Assembly (NCBI RefSeq): GCF_003606265.1
Contig: NZ_CP023671.1
Location: forward strand, 496,001 to 560,000
Reading direction: 5' to 3'
Length of the DNA: 64,000 nt
From: Clostridium septicum
Lineage (GTDB): Bacteria > Bacillota > Clostridia > Clostridiales > Clostridiaceae
In this document: positions 1 through 10,356 of the stretch, in pieces
Layout of the letters: each line of letters starts with the position of its first letter
How positions within the stretch are numbered: position 1 is the stretch's first letter
Position numbers and translations under genes: made by a program
Notes under the pieces: model-generated
Databases searched by the model: none
What the model was told of the DNA's origin: nothing
Seen by the model: the letters and a program-made list of their open reading frames with translations, nothing else

Positions 1-1526
1 GATTCTAGAAAACTATTTATATTATTTATTCTTCCCACTTTACCTTCTTTAATTATGGAGAATATTTCTTTATGTTCATTTAATATTAAATCCTCTTCCT
101 TTAAAATATTAATAATGTATTCAAAATAATCATCCTCAAGCATTAATTTCATTAAAGATCTTTCTGCCTTTAAAAATCCAGGCTCTACATATAATTTTGT
201 TCCATTATATTCCTTATTATTCATAAATTTTTCATCATTTATGTTTTTTATCATTTCACTTGACAATAAATCGTATAAAGCCTGTTCTCTTATACCAGTA
301 TTCTCTGAAATTCTCTTTACATACACATCTTTTTCTACAGGATTTAATTTAGCTAAAATATCAGTAACTCTTTTTCCATACTTAGCAAGAGAATCACTTT
401 CTTTAAAATTAATTCCTTCTTCTGCTCTCTTTAATCTATAATCAATTAAAGGTTGTGCATTGTTTATTAAATTTTTAAATGCCTCTTTTCCGTTACTTCT
501 TACAAATTCATCTGGATCTTTTCCTTGTGGAATATTTAAAACCCTAACTTCGAATCCTGCATCCCTTAATATTTCTAATCCTCTTACTGTAGCTGTTTGC
601 CCTGCTACATCGGCATCATAAGAAATTATAACTTTATCTGCATATCTTTTTAGAAGTCGGGCTTGATTTACAGTTAAAGCAGTACCAAGAGAAGCTACAA
701 CATTTGTAATTCCATATTGATGCAGCGTTATCAAATCCATATAGCCTTCTACTATTATAAAATATCGTTCTCTCAAGTTATTTTTAATAGCAAAATTTAA
801 ACCATATAAATTTGTTCCCTTTTGGAAAACTAAAGTTTCTGGTGAATTCAAATATTTAGGCTTAGAATCATCTAAAACCCTTCCGCCAAATCCTATTACC
901 TTCCCCCTATAATCAAATACAGGAAAAATAACTCTATTTCTAAATCTATCATACTTATTTCCACTTTTTTGAGATATAGATACTAAACCTGCTTCTAATA
1001 ATAGTTCTTCTTTAAATCCTCTTTTTTTTAAGTACAAAAGCAAACTATTCCAGCTATCTTTAGCAAACCCAAGTCCAAACCTTTTTATGGTCTCTTCTTT
1101 AATTCCACGATTTAGAAAATACTCTTTAGCCTCATTATCATTAACTAAATTTCTAAAAAAGAATCTTGCAGCTTCTACATTAAGATTATAAAGCAATTCT
1201 TTTTTCTTAGTTATAGGACTTTTTCCTTTTTTTTCATCCTCTATTGTTATATTGACTCTTTCACCTAAATATTTTACGGCATCTACAAATGGTAGATTTT
1301 TGGTTTTCATGACAAAAGTAATAACATTACCAACCTCTCCGCATCCAAAACATTTATATATTTGCTTATCTTGAGATACTGAGAAAGAAGGTGTTTTTTC
1401 ATTATGAAATGGACATAAACCAGAAAAATTTCTACCTGACCGTTTAAGTCTTACAGACTCTGATATAACATCTACTATATCATTTTGCTCTTTTATCTTT
1501 TCCAAAATTTCTTCAGAAATCTGCAA
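1..1526 (-). CDS. dnaG: DNA primase DnaG, C-terminal end cut by the window edge
   Basis: Synthesises RNA primers for Okazaki fragments at the replication fork. About 508 codons are visible. The N-terminal CHC2 zinc-binding domain is clear (CPFHNEKTPSF followed by KCFGCGEVGN, roughly residues 37-70). The TOPRIM catalytic core follows, with the metal-binding SYDADVAGQ stretch around residue 300. The helicase-binding C-terminus lies partly outside the window. The start is TTG, chosen because an AGGAGG motif sits about 10 bases upstream and the protein then begins LQISEEILEKIKEQ, the usual beginning of the family. In clostridia the vegetative sigma factor gene normally follows; it would lie beyond position 1. 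Identity is certain; only the end is missing. Confidence 0.96.
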   Translation of the reverse strand, partial: MQISEEILEKIKEQNDIVDVISESVRLKRSGRNFSGLCPFHNEKTPSFSVSQDKQIYKCFGCGEVGNVITFVMKTKNLPFVDAVKYLGERVNITIEDEKKGKSPITKKKELLYNLNVEAARFFFRNLVNDNEAKEYFLNRGIKEETIKRFGLGFAKDSWNSLLLYLKKRGFKEELLLEAGLVSISQKSGNKYDRFRNRVIFPVFDYRGKVIGFGGRVLDDSKPKYLNSPETLVFQKGTNLYGLNFAIKNNLRERYFIIVEGYMDLITLHQYGITNVVASLGTALTVNQARLLKRYADKVIISYDADVAGQTATVRGLEILRDAGFEVRVLNIPQGKDPDEFVRSNGKEAFKNLINNAQPLIDYRLKRAEEGINFKESDSLAKYGKRVTDILAKLNPVEKDVYVKRISENTGIREQALYDLLSSEMIKNINDEKFMNNKEYNGTKLYVEPGFLKAERSLMKLMLEDDYFEYIINILKEEDLILNEHKEIFSIIKEGKVGRINNINSFLE

Positions 1527-1724
1527 GGAGATCCACCTCCTTACTAATTTTTTTCATCAACCTTTTAATTATTCGACATTTTTTATATATTTCCTTCTTA
1601 AAATATAATTTAACATAATATTTTAAGAGTGCACATTTATTTATATTCTTTTTCAATTCCAAAATTCCTTTTTTTCGTCATGAAAATATTTTTCCCAAAA
1701 AAACTTTTATTATTCTTCAAATTA

Positions 1725-2753
1725 CTAATAAATAACAAATTTAGGTACAAAAATAGAATTGAAACATATTAGACAATAATCATCACTCATTCCAGCAATA
1801 TAATCCGCTACAGCTCTATCTAATCCATCTTCTACTAAAATTTTCTTATACGTATCTGGTAGCTTCTCAGGATATTTGCAATAATGTTCTATTAATTGAC
1901 TTAATATAAACTTAGCTTTCTCTCTCTCTTGCTTTAATATATCTCCTAAATATATATTCTTAAACATATATCTTCTAAGCTCATTCATAGCTTCCCATAC
2001 CTCTTTACTTAAAGCTACATCAACAATTCCTTCATTTAGATTCTTATTTGTATTTTTTATCATGTCTAAAACTAATGTATCAATTCTCTCAGAATGTGTT
2101 GTTCCTAAAATACTTCTTATATTTTTAGGTATATCTTTATCTTCTAATAATCCCGCTCTTATAGAATCATCTATGTCATGATTCAAATAGGCAATTTTAT
2201 CACTTATCTTTACTACTCTTCCTTCTAAAGTTTTCGCCTTATTTTTAACTATTCCTAATCCACTATGATTTAAAATTCCATCTAAAACTTCTTCAGTTAA
2301 GTTTAATCCTCTTCCATCCCTTTCTAATTTCTTTACTACTCTTACACTTTGCTCATTGTGTCTAAATCCTTCTTTAAGAAATTCATTTAACACTTCTTCT
2401 CCATTATGTGCAAAAGCCACATGTCCTAAATCATGGCCAAGGGCTATTGCCTCTATTAAATTTTCATTAAGCCCTATTCCAACACCTATTGTCCTAGCTA
2501 TCTGTGAGACTTCTAGTGTATGAGTTAATCTATTCCTGTAATGATCTCCAAAGGTTTTTATATAAACTTGGGTTTTATGTTTTAATCTTCTAAAAGATTT
2601 ACTATGAATTATTCTATCTCTATCAACCATAAAGCAAGTTCTTATTGGATCTCTCTCTTCTATTTTTTCCCTACCTAAACTTTGTCCACTTAACATAGCT
2701 TCTTTTATTAATGTCAATCTCTCAAACTTCTCTATTTTTTCCCTTATGTTCAT
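1725..2753 (-). CDS. dgt: dGTPase-like HD-domain triphosphohydrolase
   Basis: Predicted deoxyguanosine-triphosphate triphosphohydrolase-like protein of the HD superfamily, which removes tripolyphosphate from dNTPs and so affects nucleotide pools. The metal site is visible: an H in NRLTHTLEV, the HD pair in [16 protein letters not shown], and a later D in the [17 protein letters not shown] segment. Length (342 residues) fits the short dGTPase-like subfamily found beside dnaG in Firmicutes. The ATG start is preferred to a GTG three codons upstream, because AGAGGTGAGG precedes the ATG at good spacing and overlaps the GTG. It lies upstream of dnaG on the same strand but separated by about 200 bases. 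The true substrate is not established for this subfamily. Confidence 0.9.
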   Translation of the reverse strand: MNIREKIEKFERLTLIKEAMLSGQSLGREKIEERDPIRTCFMVDRDRIIHSKSFRRLKHKTQVYIKTFGDHYRNRLTHTLEVSQIARTIGVGIGLNENLIEAIALGHDLGHVAFAHNGEEVLNEFLKEGFRHNEQSVRVVKKLERDGRGLNLTEEVLDGILNHSGLGIVKNKAKTLEGRVVKISDKIAYLNHDIDDSIRAGLLEDKDIPKNIRSILGTTHSERIDTLVLDMIKNTNKNLNEGIVDVALSKEVWEAMNELRRYMFKNIYLGDILKQEREKAKFILSQLIEHYCKYPEKLPDTYKKILVEDGLDRAVADYIAGMSDDYCLICFNSIFVPKFVIY

Positions 2754-2904
2754 ATACCTCACCTCTTTATAAGATATTCTATTTTTTTCTTAAAATCCCT
2801 TTATTTTAATATTTCATTATAAATTATATTATTAATAATATTCTAGTATATTTACTTTATTTTACTAATATCATAATAATGAATAATTTTATAAGGAGAT
2901 TAAA

Positions 2905-3972
2905 ATGGAAAATATTAAATATAATAAGAATTCCAGAGAAGAATTACTATCTCTCGATAAAATAAAGTCATTTATCTTATCAAACTATGAACTTGAACAA
3001 GCCGATGTTACAATGGTTAAGTTTAAAGATACAGAAAAACAAAGAGCAGTTTATAAAGTAGATTATAAAACAAAAACTTATTGTTTAAAAAAAGTCTATT
3101 ACGATGAAAATAATCTCTTATATGTTTACTCTGCAATGGAATGGCTTTATAGAAATTCTATATCTGTACCAAAGCTACTACCTACAATAACTAATCATAG
3201 ATATGTTTTGTACTCTGATATGCTTTTTATTCTGACCCCTTGGTTAGAAGGTGAAAAATGCAATTTTGATAATATAGATCACTTAAATATTTCAGCTAAA
3301 ACATTAGGTGCATTACATAAAGTTTCTATAAACTTTACTCCAATAGAAGGGAGTTGTTTAAGAAAAGGTTTAGAGAATTATCATCTTTCTACTTATAAAC
3401 ACTTTAATCAACTATTAAATGCAGTAAATAACGCACATAAACATAAAGATAAATTTTCTAATATATTTCTTGATAATTTAGATGAAAATCTTAGATTAGC
3501 TAAACTTTCTGTTGAAATTTCCTCTTCTATAGATTTACAGGATCTTTCAATCTCTCTTTGTCATGGAGATTATGTAAATAAAAATATTATAATTAATAAT
3601 GATAATGTTTCTATAATAGATTTTGATAAATGTAAATTAGATTACTGTGCTCATGATTTAGCTTATTTTTTAAGACGTTTATTAAAAAGAGAAAATACAA
3701 ATTGGAATGCAGAATTAGCTATTATGGTAATAAATAATTATATGCTTTCTAACAACCTAACAAAATCTGATTTGAAATATATTTTAGCTTATATTACTTT
3801 TCCTCAAAAATATTGGAAATTATCTAGAGACTATTATAAAAATATAAAAAAATGCAATAAAGCATCTTTTGTTCGTTTATTAGAGAAGGGAGTACTAAGA
3901 ACAAGCTATCAGTTAGAATTTGTTTATGAAATGATAAAAATTTTTCAAGATAAATATAATATTGATTTTTAA
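2905..3972 (+). CDS. CotS-family spore coat protein (kinase-like fold)
   Basis: Member of the CotS/YtaA family, spore-coat proteins with an aminoglycoside-phosphotransferase/choline-kinase fold. The kinase-like signature is visible as CHGDYVNKNIIIN (catalytic-loop HGD...N, about residues 219-231) followed by IIDFDKCKLD (metal-binding DFD). The N-terminal half resembles the usual CotS nucleotide-lobe segment. It is an isolated rightward gene between two leftward genes, has a good AAGGAG site, and shares a bidirectional terminator with ppdK. Expression in the mother cell late in sporulation is expected from the family, but I could not identify a convincing sigma-K promoter. Whether it has kinase activity is unknown. 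Confidence 0.85.
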   Translation: MENIKYNKNSREELLSLDKIKSFILSNYELEQADVTMVKFKDTEKQRAVYKVDYKTKTYCLKKVYYDENNLLYVYSAMEWLYRNSISVPKLLPTITNHRYVLYSDMLFILTPWLEGEKCNFDNIDHLNISAKTLGALHKVSINFTPIEGSCLRKGLENYHLSTYKHFNQLLNAVNNAHKHKDKFSNIFLDNLDENLRLAKLSVEISSSIDLQDLSISLCHGDYVNKNIIINNDNVSIIDFDKCKLDYCAHDLAYFLRRLLKRENTNWNAELAIMVINNYMLSNNLTKSDLKYILAYITFPQKYWKLSRDYYKNIKKCNKASFVRLLEKGVLRTSYQLEFVYEMIKIFQDKYNIDF

Positions 3973-3983
3973 TTACAAACAAA

Positions 3984-4007
3984 AAGGAGACCTTATCAGG
4001 TCTCCTT
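3984..4007. terminator. Bidirectional terminator between the cotS-like gene and ppdK
   Basis: A perfect 10-bp inverted repeat (AAGGAGACCT / AGGTCTCCTT) with a 4-base loop, flanked by an A-run on the left and a T-rich stretch on the right. It lies between two convergent genes and can terminate both. Confidence 0.9.
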
Positions 4008-4011
4008 ATAT

Positions 4012-6642
4012 TTATCTATTATTTTTAACTTGCGCTTGTGCTGCTGCAAGTCTTGCAAGTGGCACTCTAAATGGTGAGCATGAAACATAATCTAATCCTA
4101 TATTATGACAGAACTCAACTGATGATGGATCTCCTCCATGTTCTCCACAAATTCCAAGTTTAATATCTGGTCTTACTGATTTACCTTTTTCTACTGCTAT
4201 TTTAACCAATTGACCAACTCCTGTTTGGTCTAACTTAGCAAATGGATCTTGTTCATAGATTTTCTTTTCATAATAATCAGCTAAGAATTTAGCTGCATCA
4301 TCTCTTGAGAAACCGAATGTCATTTGAGTTAAATCATTTGTACCAAATGAGAAGAATTCTGCTTCCTTTGCAATTGCATCTGCTGTTAAAGCAGCTCTTG
4401 GAATTTCTATCATTGTACCAACTTTATAATCTAATTTAACTTCATGTTCCTTCATTACAGCATCTGCTGTTCTAACAACTATATCTTTAACATATTTTAA
4501 TTCTTTTATTTCTCCAACTAATGGAATCATAATTTCTGGTACAACATCATATCCATTCTTTTCTTTTACCTCTATAGCTGCTTCAATTACAGCTCTAGTT
4601 TGCATTTCAGCTATTTCAGGATAAGATACTGCTAATCTGCATCCTCTATGTCCCATCATTGGATTGAATTCATGTAAGCTTTCTACAGTAGCTTTAAGTT
4701 CTTCAAATGTTAATCCCATTTCCTTTGCTAATGATGCTATATCCTCTTCACTATGAGGTAAGAATTCATGTAGTGGAGGATCTAAAAATCTTATAGTAGC
4801 TGGCATTCCTTGTAATGCTTCATATATACCTATAAAATCTTCTCTTTGCATTGGAAGTAACTTTTCTAAAGCTTTTCTTCTTTGCTCTTCATTTTTAGCA
4901 ACAATCATTTCTCTAACTGCCATTATTCTATCTTCTGCAAAGAACATATGCTCAGTTCTACATAAACCTATACCTTCTGCTCCAAATTCAACAGCTTGCT
5001 TTGTATCTCTTGGAGTATCGGCATTAGTTCTAACTTTCAGTTTTCTAATTTCATCAGCCCATCCCATGAATTTAGCAAAGTTCCCTGAAATTTCTGGTGT
5101 AACTGTTTTAACAGCTTCTCCATAAATATTACCAGTTGTTCCATCTATTGATATGAAATCATTAGCTCCATAAATCTTTCCATTAACTTCTAAAGTCTTT
5201 TCATCTTCATTTATTTTAAGAGCACCACAACCTGCAACACAACAAGTTCCCATTCCTCTAGCAACAACTGCTGCGTGAGAAGTCATTCCTCCTCTTACTG
5301 TTAAAATACCTTCTGCAGCAATCATACCTTCTATATCTTCTGGTGAAGTTTCAAGTCTTACTAAAACAATCTTTTCACCCTTTTCTTTTCTTTCCTTAGC
5401 TTCCTCAGCTGTAAATGCAATTTTACCACATGCAGCTCCTGGAGATGCTGGAAGTCCAGTTGCTATTGGAGATGCTTTCTTTAATTCGTCTGTGTGGAAT
5501 GCTGGATGAAGTAATGTGTCTAATTGATTTGGTTCAACTTTTAGTATCGCCTCTTCTTTAGTCAACATTCCATCTTCAACTAAATCAACTGCAATCTTTA
5601 ATGCAGCTTGAGCTGTTCTCTTACCATTTCTAGTTTGTAAGAAGTATAACTTTCCTTCTTCAATAGTTATTTCCATATCTTGCATATCTTTATAATGATG
5701 TTCTAATGTATTAACTATATCTACAAACTGCTTATATATTTCTGGATTTTGCTCCTCTAATTTCGCAATAGGAAGTGGTGTTCTAATTCCTGCAACAACA
5801 TCTTCACCTTGAGCATTCATTAGATATTCTCCATATATTCTATTATCACCATTTGCTGGATCTCTTGAGAATACAACACCTGTTCCTGAAGTTTCACCCT
5901 TATTACCAAATACCATTTCTTGTACGTTTACCGCTGTACCCCATTCTCCTGGAATATCATTTAATCTTCTATAAACTATAGCTCTTGGGTTGTCCCATGA
6001 TCTAAATACAGCTGTAATAGCTTCTATTAATTGATGTTTAGGATCTTGTGGAAAATCTTCTCCTTGCTCTTTCTTATATAGTTCTTTATACTTCGTAATT
6101 AAAACTTTTAAGTCTTCAGCTGTTAAGTCAGTATCAAATTCTACTCTTTTTTCTTCTTTTAATTCATCTATTAAATTTTCAAATAATCTCTTTTCTATAC
6201 CCATAACAACATCTGAAAACATTTGAATGAATCTTCTATATGAATCATAGGCAAACCTTGGATTGTTAGTAAGTTTAGCCATAGCTTCAACTGACTCATC
6301 ATTTAACCCAAGATTCAATACAGTATCCATCATACCAGGCATTGATACTCTAGCCCCTGATCTTACTGATACTAATAACGGATTTGTTAAACTACCAAAT
6401 TTTTTCCCTGTGATTTCTTCTAACTGTCCAATTTTCTCATGAATTTCTGAAATAATACCATCAGATATTATTTTTCCATCTTCGTAGTACTTATTACACG
6501 CTTCTGTTGTAACTGTAAATCCTTGTGGTACTGGAATCCCTAGTAAAATCATTTCTGATAAATTTGCTCCTTTACCTCCTAGAAGGTTCCTCATTGAACC
6601 ATTTCCTTCACTAAAAAGGTAAACGTACTTCTTTTTCTCCAT
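4012..6642 (-). CDS. ppdK: Pyruvate, phosphate dikinase
   Basis: Interconverts pyruvate + ATP + Pi and PEP + AMP + PPi; in clostridia it serves PPi-linked glycolysis or gluconeogenesis. At 876 residues it is full length. In order: N-terminal ATP-grasp domain starting at the LLGGKGANLSEM stretch; the swivelling phosphohistidine domain with GGMTSHAAVVARGMG (phosphorylated His); and the C-terminal PEP/pyruvate TIM barrel with LCRTEHMFF and the GICGEHGG catalytic Cys. GGAGGAG precedes the ATG at correct distance. It lies 85 bases after the CcpN-like regulator on the same strand, the same regulator/PPDK association seen in many Firmicutes, so control by that protein is likely. Confidence 0.98.
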   Translation of the reverse strand: MEKKKYVYLFSEGNGSMRNLLGGKGANLSEMILLGIPVPQGFTVTTEACNKYYEDGKIISDGIISEIHEKIGQLEEITGKKFGSLTNPLLVSVRSGARVSMPGMMDTVLNLGLNDESVEAMAKLTNNPRFAYDSYRRFIQMFSDVVMGIEKRLFENLIDELKEEKRVEFDTDLTAEDLKVLITKYKELYKKEQGEDFPQDPKHQLIEAITAVFRSWDNPRAIVYRRLNDIPGEWGTAVNVQEMVFGNKGETSGTGVVFSRDPANGDNRIYGEYLMNAQGEDVVAGIRTPLPIAKLEEQNPEIYKQFVDIVNTLEHHYKDMQDMEITIEEGKLYFLQTRNGKRTAQAALKIAVDLVEDGMLTKEEAILKVEPNQLDTLLHPAFHTDELKKASPIATGLPASPGAACGKIAFTAEEAKERKEKGEKIVLVRLETSPEDIEGMIAAEGILTVRGGMTSHAAVVARGMGTCCVAGCGALKINEDEKTLEVNGKIYGANDFISIDGTTGNIYGEAVKTVTPEISGNFAKFMGWADEIRKLKVRTNADTPRDTKQAVEFGAEGIGLCRTEHMFFAEDRIMAVREMIVAKNEEQRRKALEKLLPMQREDFIGIYEALQGMPATIRFLDPPLHEFLPHSEEDIASLAKEMGLTFEELKATVESLHEFNPMMGHRGCRLAVSYPEIAEMQTRAVIEAAIEVKEKNGYDVVPEIMIPLVGEIKELKYVKDIVVRTADAVMKEHEVKLDYKVGTMIEIPRAALTADAIAKEAEFFSFGTNDLTQMTFGFSRDDAAKFLADYYEKKIYEQDPFAKLDQTGVGQLVKIAVEKGKSVRPDIKLGICGEHGGDPSSVEFCHNIGLDYVSCSPFRVPLARLAAAQAQVKNNR

Positions 6643-6727
6643 CTCAATACTCCTCCGTTTTAATCAAATTGAAATATATATACTAACAAAGCTATTGCCT
6701 CGTAGCTACCCATAAAATATCCTACTC

Positions 6728-7366
6728 TTAATTTCCTTCACCTAACTTTACAAAAAGTTTTGTTATGTTAGTTTTAGATATTTTTCCTATTATCCTTAAC
6801 TGATTTTTTCCACCGTCAAGACTTTCAACCTTTTCTACTATCGGAATACTATCTATTTCATGTTCTATAATCTTTTTAGCAAGACTATATGCACTATCTT
6901 CTGAATAACCACAAACTATATTAGGCATTCTTGTCATTATTACACCAATAGGAACTTTATAAATATCAGTTCCTCCTATAGCTATTTTCAAGAAATCTTT
7001 TCTCGAAACAGCTCCTAATAACATACCATTATTTTCTACAAATAATGTTCCTACATCATTCAAAAACAAGAATACGATTGCATCATATACTGTAGTTTCT
7101 TCATTTACTGTTACAGGTTTTGACATTATTTCACCAGCTACAACTTTAGAAATATTCTCCAATATGCTAGTATTATGTGGTTCACCTTGATAAACATAAC
7201 CTACCTTAGGTCTCGCATCTAAAACCCCTATCATTGTAAGTATAGCTAAATCTGCCCTAAGAGCTGCCCTTGTAACTCCTAATTTTTCTGCTAGGGATTC
7301 ACTTGTAACAGGCTGTCCTTCTTTTACAATTTTAATTATTTCTTCTTGTCTTTGTGATAATTTCAC
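6728..7366 (-). CDS. CcpN-like transcriptional regulator (HTH + two CBS domains)
   Basis: Probable repressor of gluconeogenic genes, related to Bacillus CcpN (YqzB). Residues about 1-60 form a winged helix-turn-helix (LSQRQEEIIKIVKEGQPVT...LGVTRAALRADLAIL), followed by a CBS-domain pair of the kind that binds adenine nucleotides. It sits directly upstream of ppdK, its probable target. I chose the GTG start because AGAGGG lies about 6 bases upstream and the protein then begins as CcpN does. A TTG six codons earlier has no ribosome binding site. The 194-base region upstream holds a TATAAT-like box near 7436-7441 but no operator that I can name. Confidence 0.88.
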   Translation of the reverse strand: MKLSQRQEEIIKIVKEGQPVTSESLAEKLGVTRAALRADLAILTMIGVLDARPKVGYVYQGEPHNTSILENISKVVAGEIMSKPVTVNEETTVYDAIVFLFLNDVGTLFVENNGMLLGAVSRKDFLKIAIGGTDIYKVPIGVIMTRMPNIVCGYSEDSAYSLAKKIIEHEIDSIPIVEKVESLDGGKNQLRIIGKISKTNITKLFVKLGEGN

Positions 7367-7560
7367 CTTTATCCCTCTTTTCAATTAGTAAAGGAATATT
7401 CAGATAATTAAGATTAGTTTGATATTTACAATTTAATTATAACATTTTATAACTTTTTGACTATACTTAATTTTCTGAAAAATTAATCAAATTACCTAAA
7501 TATCCTTTATTTATTAAATTTATTGCTTTATATTGCCTGTTTTCTTAGATTATCGTTTAA

Positions 7561-8175
7561 TTACTCTTCATCATCAAAATTAACAGTATAACTATATACT
7601 TTTTCATCTGAATCATATAATTTATTTTTTTCTCTATTTTGCCTTAAAGTATCATGTTTTACTCCACTTACTTTATTTTTCACCTTACTTGCCATTTCTG
7701 TAGCCACATCCTTAATATCATCTACAGCTTTAGAAACATATTTATTAACAACCTCAACTGTACCATCAGACATTGTTAATTCAATTCTTATTTGCGTAGC
7801 TACAGCTGCTATTAAACCAAATGCTAAAATTTGAGGTACTATTACTGCTATAACTCCAGCTGCTATGCCAGCATTTACAGGAACATCTATAATTTCTTTT
7901 TCCTCTTTATATATCCTTATACGAGTTATATTTCCTTTATTTATTAAATCTTTTAACCAAACCTTTAATTCATCTACTGTCTCAGAACTTTTTTCACTGT
8001 TTTCAATATTAGGTAAAGTCTTTAACACTTCTGAATTATTTCCTTTTATTTCTTCTAAATATATTATAGCATCTAAAATATCTCCATTATTTACTTCTAA
8101 AGCATACTTAGCTTCTGCATAAGTAGCTCCTGTTCTTTCTTTCACCTTATCTACTTTTTCTAATGTAATTCCCAT
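7561..8175 (-). CDS. DUF4342 protein with UBA-like N-terminal domain
   Basis: Protein of unknown function. The first 45 residues form a UBA/NAC-like three-helix motif (VKERTGATYAEAKYALEVNNGDILDAIIYLEE), followed by a charged linker. Next comes the DUF4342 region containing a hydrophobic segment (VNAGIAAGVIAVIVPQILAFGLIAAVAT) that may form membrane helices, and then a charged tail. ATG is taken as the start with AGGAG about 10 bases upstream; the GTG one codon earlier is equally possible. It lies 7 bases downstream of recO, so it is probably the last gene of the era-recO operon. Confidence 0.8.
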   Translation of the reverse strand: MGITLEKVDKVKERTGATYAEAKYALEVNNGDILDAIIYLEEIKGNNSEVLKTLPNIENSEKSSETVDELKVWLKDLINKGNITRIRIYKEEKEIIDVPVNAGIAAGVIAVIVPQILAFGLIAAVATQIRIELTMSDGTVEVVNKYVSKAVDDIKDVATEMASKVKNKVSGVKHDTLRQNREKNKLYDSDEKVYSYTVNFDDEE

Positions 8176-8182
8176 CACACTA

Positions 8183-8932
8183 TCACTCCTTTATATAATT
8201 TAACATTTCTAAACTTTTAGGTTTCTTAGAATAGTTAGATGAAATAATAAAGGTTGTAACTTTACCTATATCCTTTTTTATTTCTGAATTAACATTAAGC
8301 CTATATATCTTATCCATAGGAGTATTACTTAGAAATCTCAAAGCATTATATGCTGGTCTTGATATATAAAGACCATGTTCCCTATTACAAGTTTCACAAA
8401 CTCCCCCATAATGGAAAAGAGATATATAATTTGATATACCTATTTTCTTTCTGCAAATTGAGCATTTATCTAAATCTAAGCCGTATCCTGTGGCCTTTAA
8501 AAGCTTTAATTCAAATGATCTTATTAATAATTCGTAATCTAATGCATCTGTATCTAACAGATATAGGCAAGTTAAGAAATCCCTAAATAAACTATTATCA
8601 TTATCTCCTTCTTGAAGACAAATATCTATAAGCTCACATAAATAAGATGAGTATGTTAATTTATCTAGATTATTTAATAATCCTTGGAAAGAGTTTATTA
8701 TTTTTCCTTCTTGCATGTTATAAAGACTCTTGCCTTTAAAAACAACATATTCTCCATAGCATAAAGGAAGAGTAAGAGATAAAAACTTACTCTTACTTTT
8801 TCTTGATCCTTTTGCTATAGTTGTTATCTTTCCAAATTTTTCAGTATATAACCATACTAGTTTATCGTTTTCTTTAAATTCTGTAGTTTTAATAATTACT
8901 GCATTTGTCTTATATAGTGACAGAAAAACCAT
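8183..8932 (-). CDS. recO: DNA repair protein RecO
   Basis: Recombination mediator that helps RecR load RecA onto SSB-coated single-stranded DNA. It has an N-terminal OB-fold (KTNAVIIKTTEFKENDKLVWLYTEKFGK) and a C-terminal helical domain with a four-cysteine zinc site (CSICRKKIG...GGVCETC). The start is uncertain. The given ATG directly abuts an AAGGGG motif, leaving no spacer, while a CTG three codons later would have 9-base spacing and give the family-typical SLYKT beginning. It follows era by 8 bases and precedes the DUF4342 gene. Confidence 0.95.
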   Translation of the reverse strand: MVFLSLYKTNAVIIKTTEFKENDKLVWLYTEKFGKITTIAKGSRKSKSKFLSLTLPLCYGEYVVFKGKSLYNMQEGKIINSFQGLLNNLDKLTYSSYLCELIDICLQEGDNDNSLFRDFLTCLYLLDTDALDYELLIRSFELKLLKATGYGLDLDKCSICRKKIGISNYISLFHYGGVCETCNREHGLYISRPAYNALRFLSNTPMDKIYRLNVNSEIKKDIGKVTTFIISSNYSKKPKSLEMLNYIKE

Positions 8933-8940
8933 CCCCTTGG

Positions 8941-9831
8941 CTATTTCATTTTCTTATAACCAAGTTCCTTTAATAGGTTTTGGTTATCTCTCCACTCTTT
9001 TCTAACTTTAACCCAAATTTTAAGGTTAACTTTAGAATGTAGGAACCTTTCTATTTCATACCTTGCTGTTTCACCTATTCTCTTAAGTGATTGACCATTT
9101 TTACCTATAATGATACCTTTATGAGAATCCTTTTCACATATCATATCTACCTCTATATGATATGTTCCATTTTCACTTTGCTTCATTTGTATTATATCCA
9201 CAGCTATGCCATGGGGAATTTCATCCCTTAAGCATCTTAAAGCCTTTTCTCTAACAATTTCCGCAACAACGAATCTTTCTTGAACATCTGTAATCATATC
9301 ATCTGGGTAATATTTAGGTCCTTCTGGCATCTTTTCTATCATTAATTCCACTAATTTATCTACATTTTTCCCTTTAATAGCTGAAATAGGAATTATTTCT
9401 TTAAAGTCAAACTCTTTAGAATACATCTCTAAAGTTTTTGCAACTCTATCTTGAGTAAATTCATCTATCTTATTAAGAACTAAAAAAACTGGTGCCTTTT
9501 GATTCTTTAATGTTTCTATTATGAATTTATCTCCTCTTCCAATTTCCTCTTCTGGATTTATTAAAAATAAAACTAAATCTACTTCTTTTATTGAATCTTT
9601 TGCAGAGCTTACCATATACTCACCTAATTTATGCTTAGGCTTATGTATTCCTGGTGTATCAACAAACACCATTTGGTAGTCATCCCCTGTAAGTATTGTT
9701 TGTATATTATTTCTTGTAGTTTGTGGTTTGTTAGATACTATAGAAAGTTTCTCCCCCATTATTTGATTTAAAAGAGTTGATTTTCCTACATTGGGTCTCC
9801 CAACAATTGTGACAAATCCTGATTTAAACAT
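8941..9831 (-). CDS. era: GTPase Era
   Basis: Essential GTPase that binds the 3' end of 16S rRNA and licenses 30S subunit maturation. G1 motif GRPNVGKST (residues 11-19), G2 region with QTTRN, G3 DTPG, and G4 NKID are all present. The C-terminal KH domain contains [15 protein letters not shown]. 296 residues is normal. AGGAGG precedes the ATG. It lies in the cdd-era-recO block, spaced by about 8 bases on each side, as in Bacillus and other clostridia. Confidence 0.98.
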   Translation of the reverse strand: MFKSGFVTIVGRPNVGKSTLLNQIMGEKLSIVSNKPQTTRNNIQTILTGDDYQMVFVDTPGIHKPKHKLGEYMVSSAKDSIKEVDLVLFLINPEEEIGRGDKFIIETLKNQKAPVFLVLNKIDEFTQDRVAKTLEMYSKEFDFKEIIPISAIKGKNVDKLVELMIEKMPEGPKYYPDDMITDVQERFVVAEIVREKALRCLRDEIPHGIAVDIIQMKQSENGTYHIEVDMICEKDSHKGIIIGKNGQSLKRIGETARYEIERFLHSKVNLKIWVKVRKEWRDNQNLLKELGYKKMK

Positions 9832-9839
9832 TAATCCTC

Positions 9840-10241
9840 CTAGTTTTCTAAATCCTTCTGAGTAAATGCACCTGGCATTATTTCTTTGAAGGTTTTAACA
9901 ATGTATTCTTCTTTATTTTTTATAATTATTATTGGTGTATCTTCACTTTCAACAAATTCTGATATTACCTGTCTACAAATTCCACATGGATAAGTAAAAG
10001 ACTTTATATCACCTATTAAAGCTAATGCTTTTAATTTTTTATTTCCTTCTGATACACCTTTAAATATTGCTGTTCTTTCAGCACAATTTGTTCCACCAAA
10101 GGATGCATTTTCTATATTACATCCAGTATATATTTCTCCATTTTCAAATAATGCTGCTGCACCTACTTTAAAATTTGAATATGGACAATATGCTAATTCA
10201 CGTGCCTCTATAGCTTTTTGTATAAGTTCGTTATAATTCAT
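9840..10241 (-). CDS. cdd: Cytidine deaminase
   Basis: Deaminates cytidine and deoxycytidine to uridine and deoxyuridine in pyrimidine salvage. The short tetrameric form (133 residues). Zinc and catalytic residues are visible: [15 protein letters not shown] (Cys and catalytic Glu) and [12 protein letters not shown] (two zinc Cys, PCxxC). The GGAGG site is well placed. It is the gene directly upstream of era. Confidence 0.97.
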   Translation of the reverse strand: MNYNELIQKAIEARELAYCPYSNFKVGAAALFENGEIYTGCNIENASFGGTNCAERTAIFKGVSEGNKKLKALALIGDIKSFTYPCGICRQVISEFVESEDTPIIIIKNKEEYIVKTFKEIMPGAFTQKDLEN

Positions 10242-10356
10242 ATTTAATCCTCCATCCTAATAATTAGTTAGCATATTTTATTATAACTTACCAATCATTA
10301 ATTTACAAATATCAATTAGAAGTTCTACGTATCTTTTCATAATTTTTTTAATTTCA

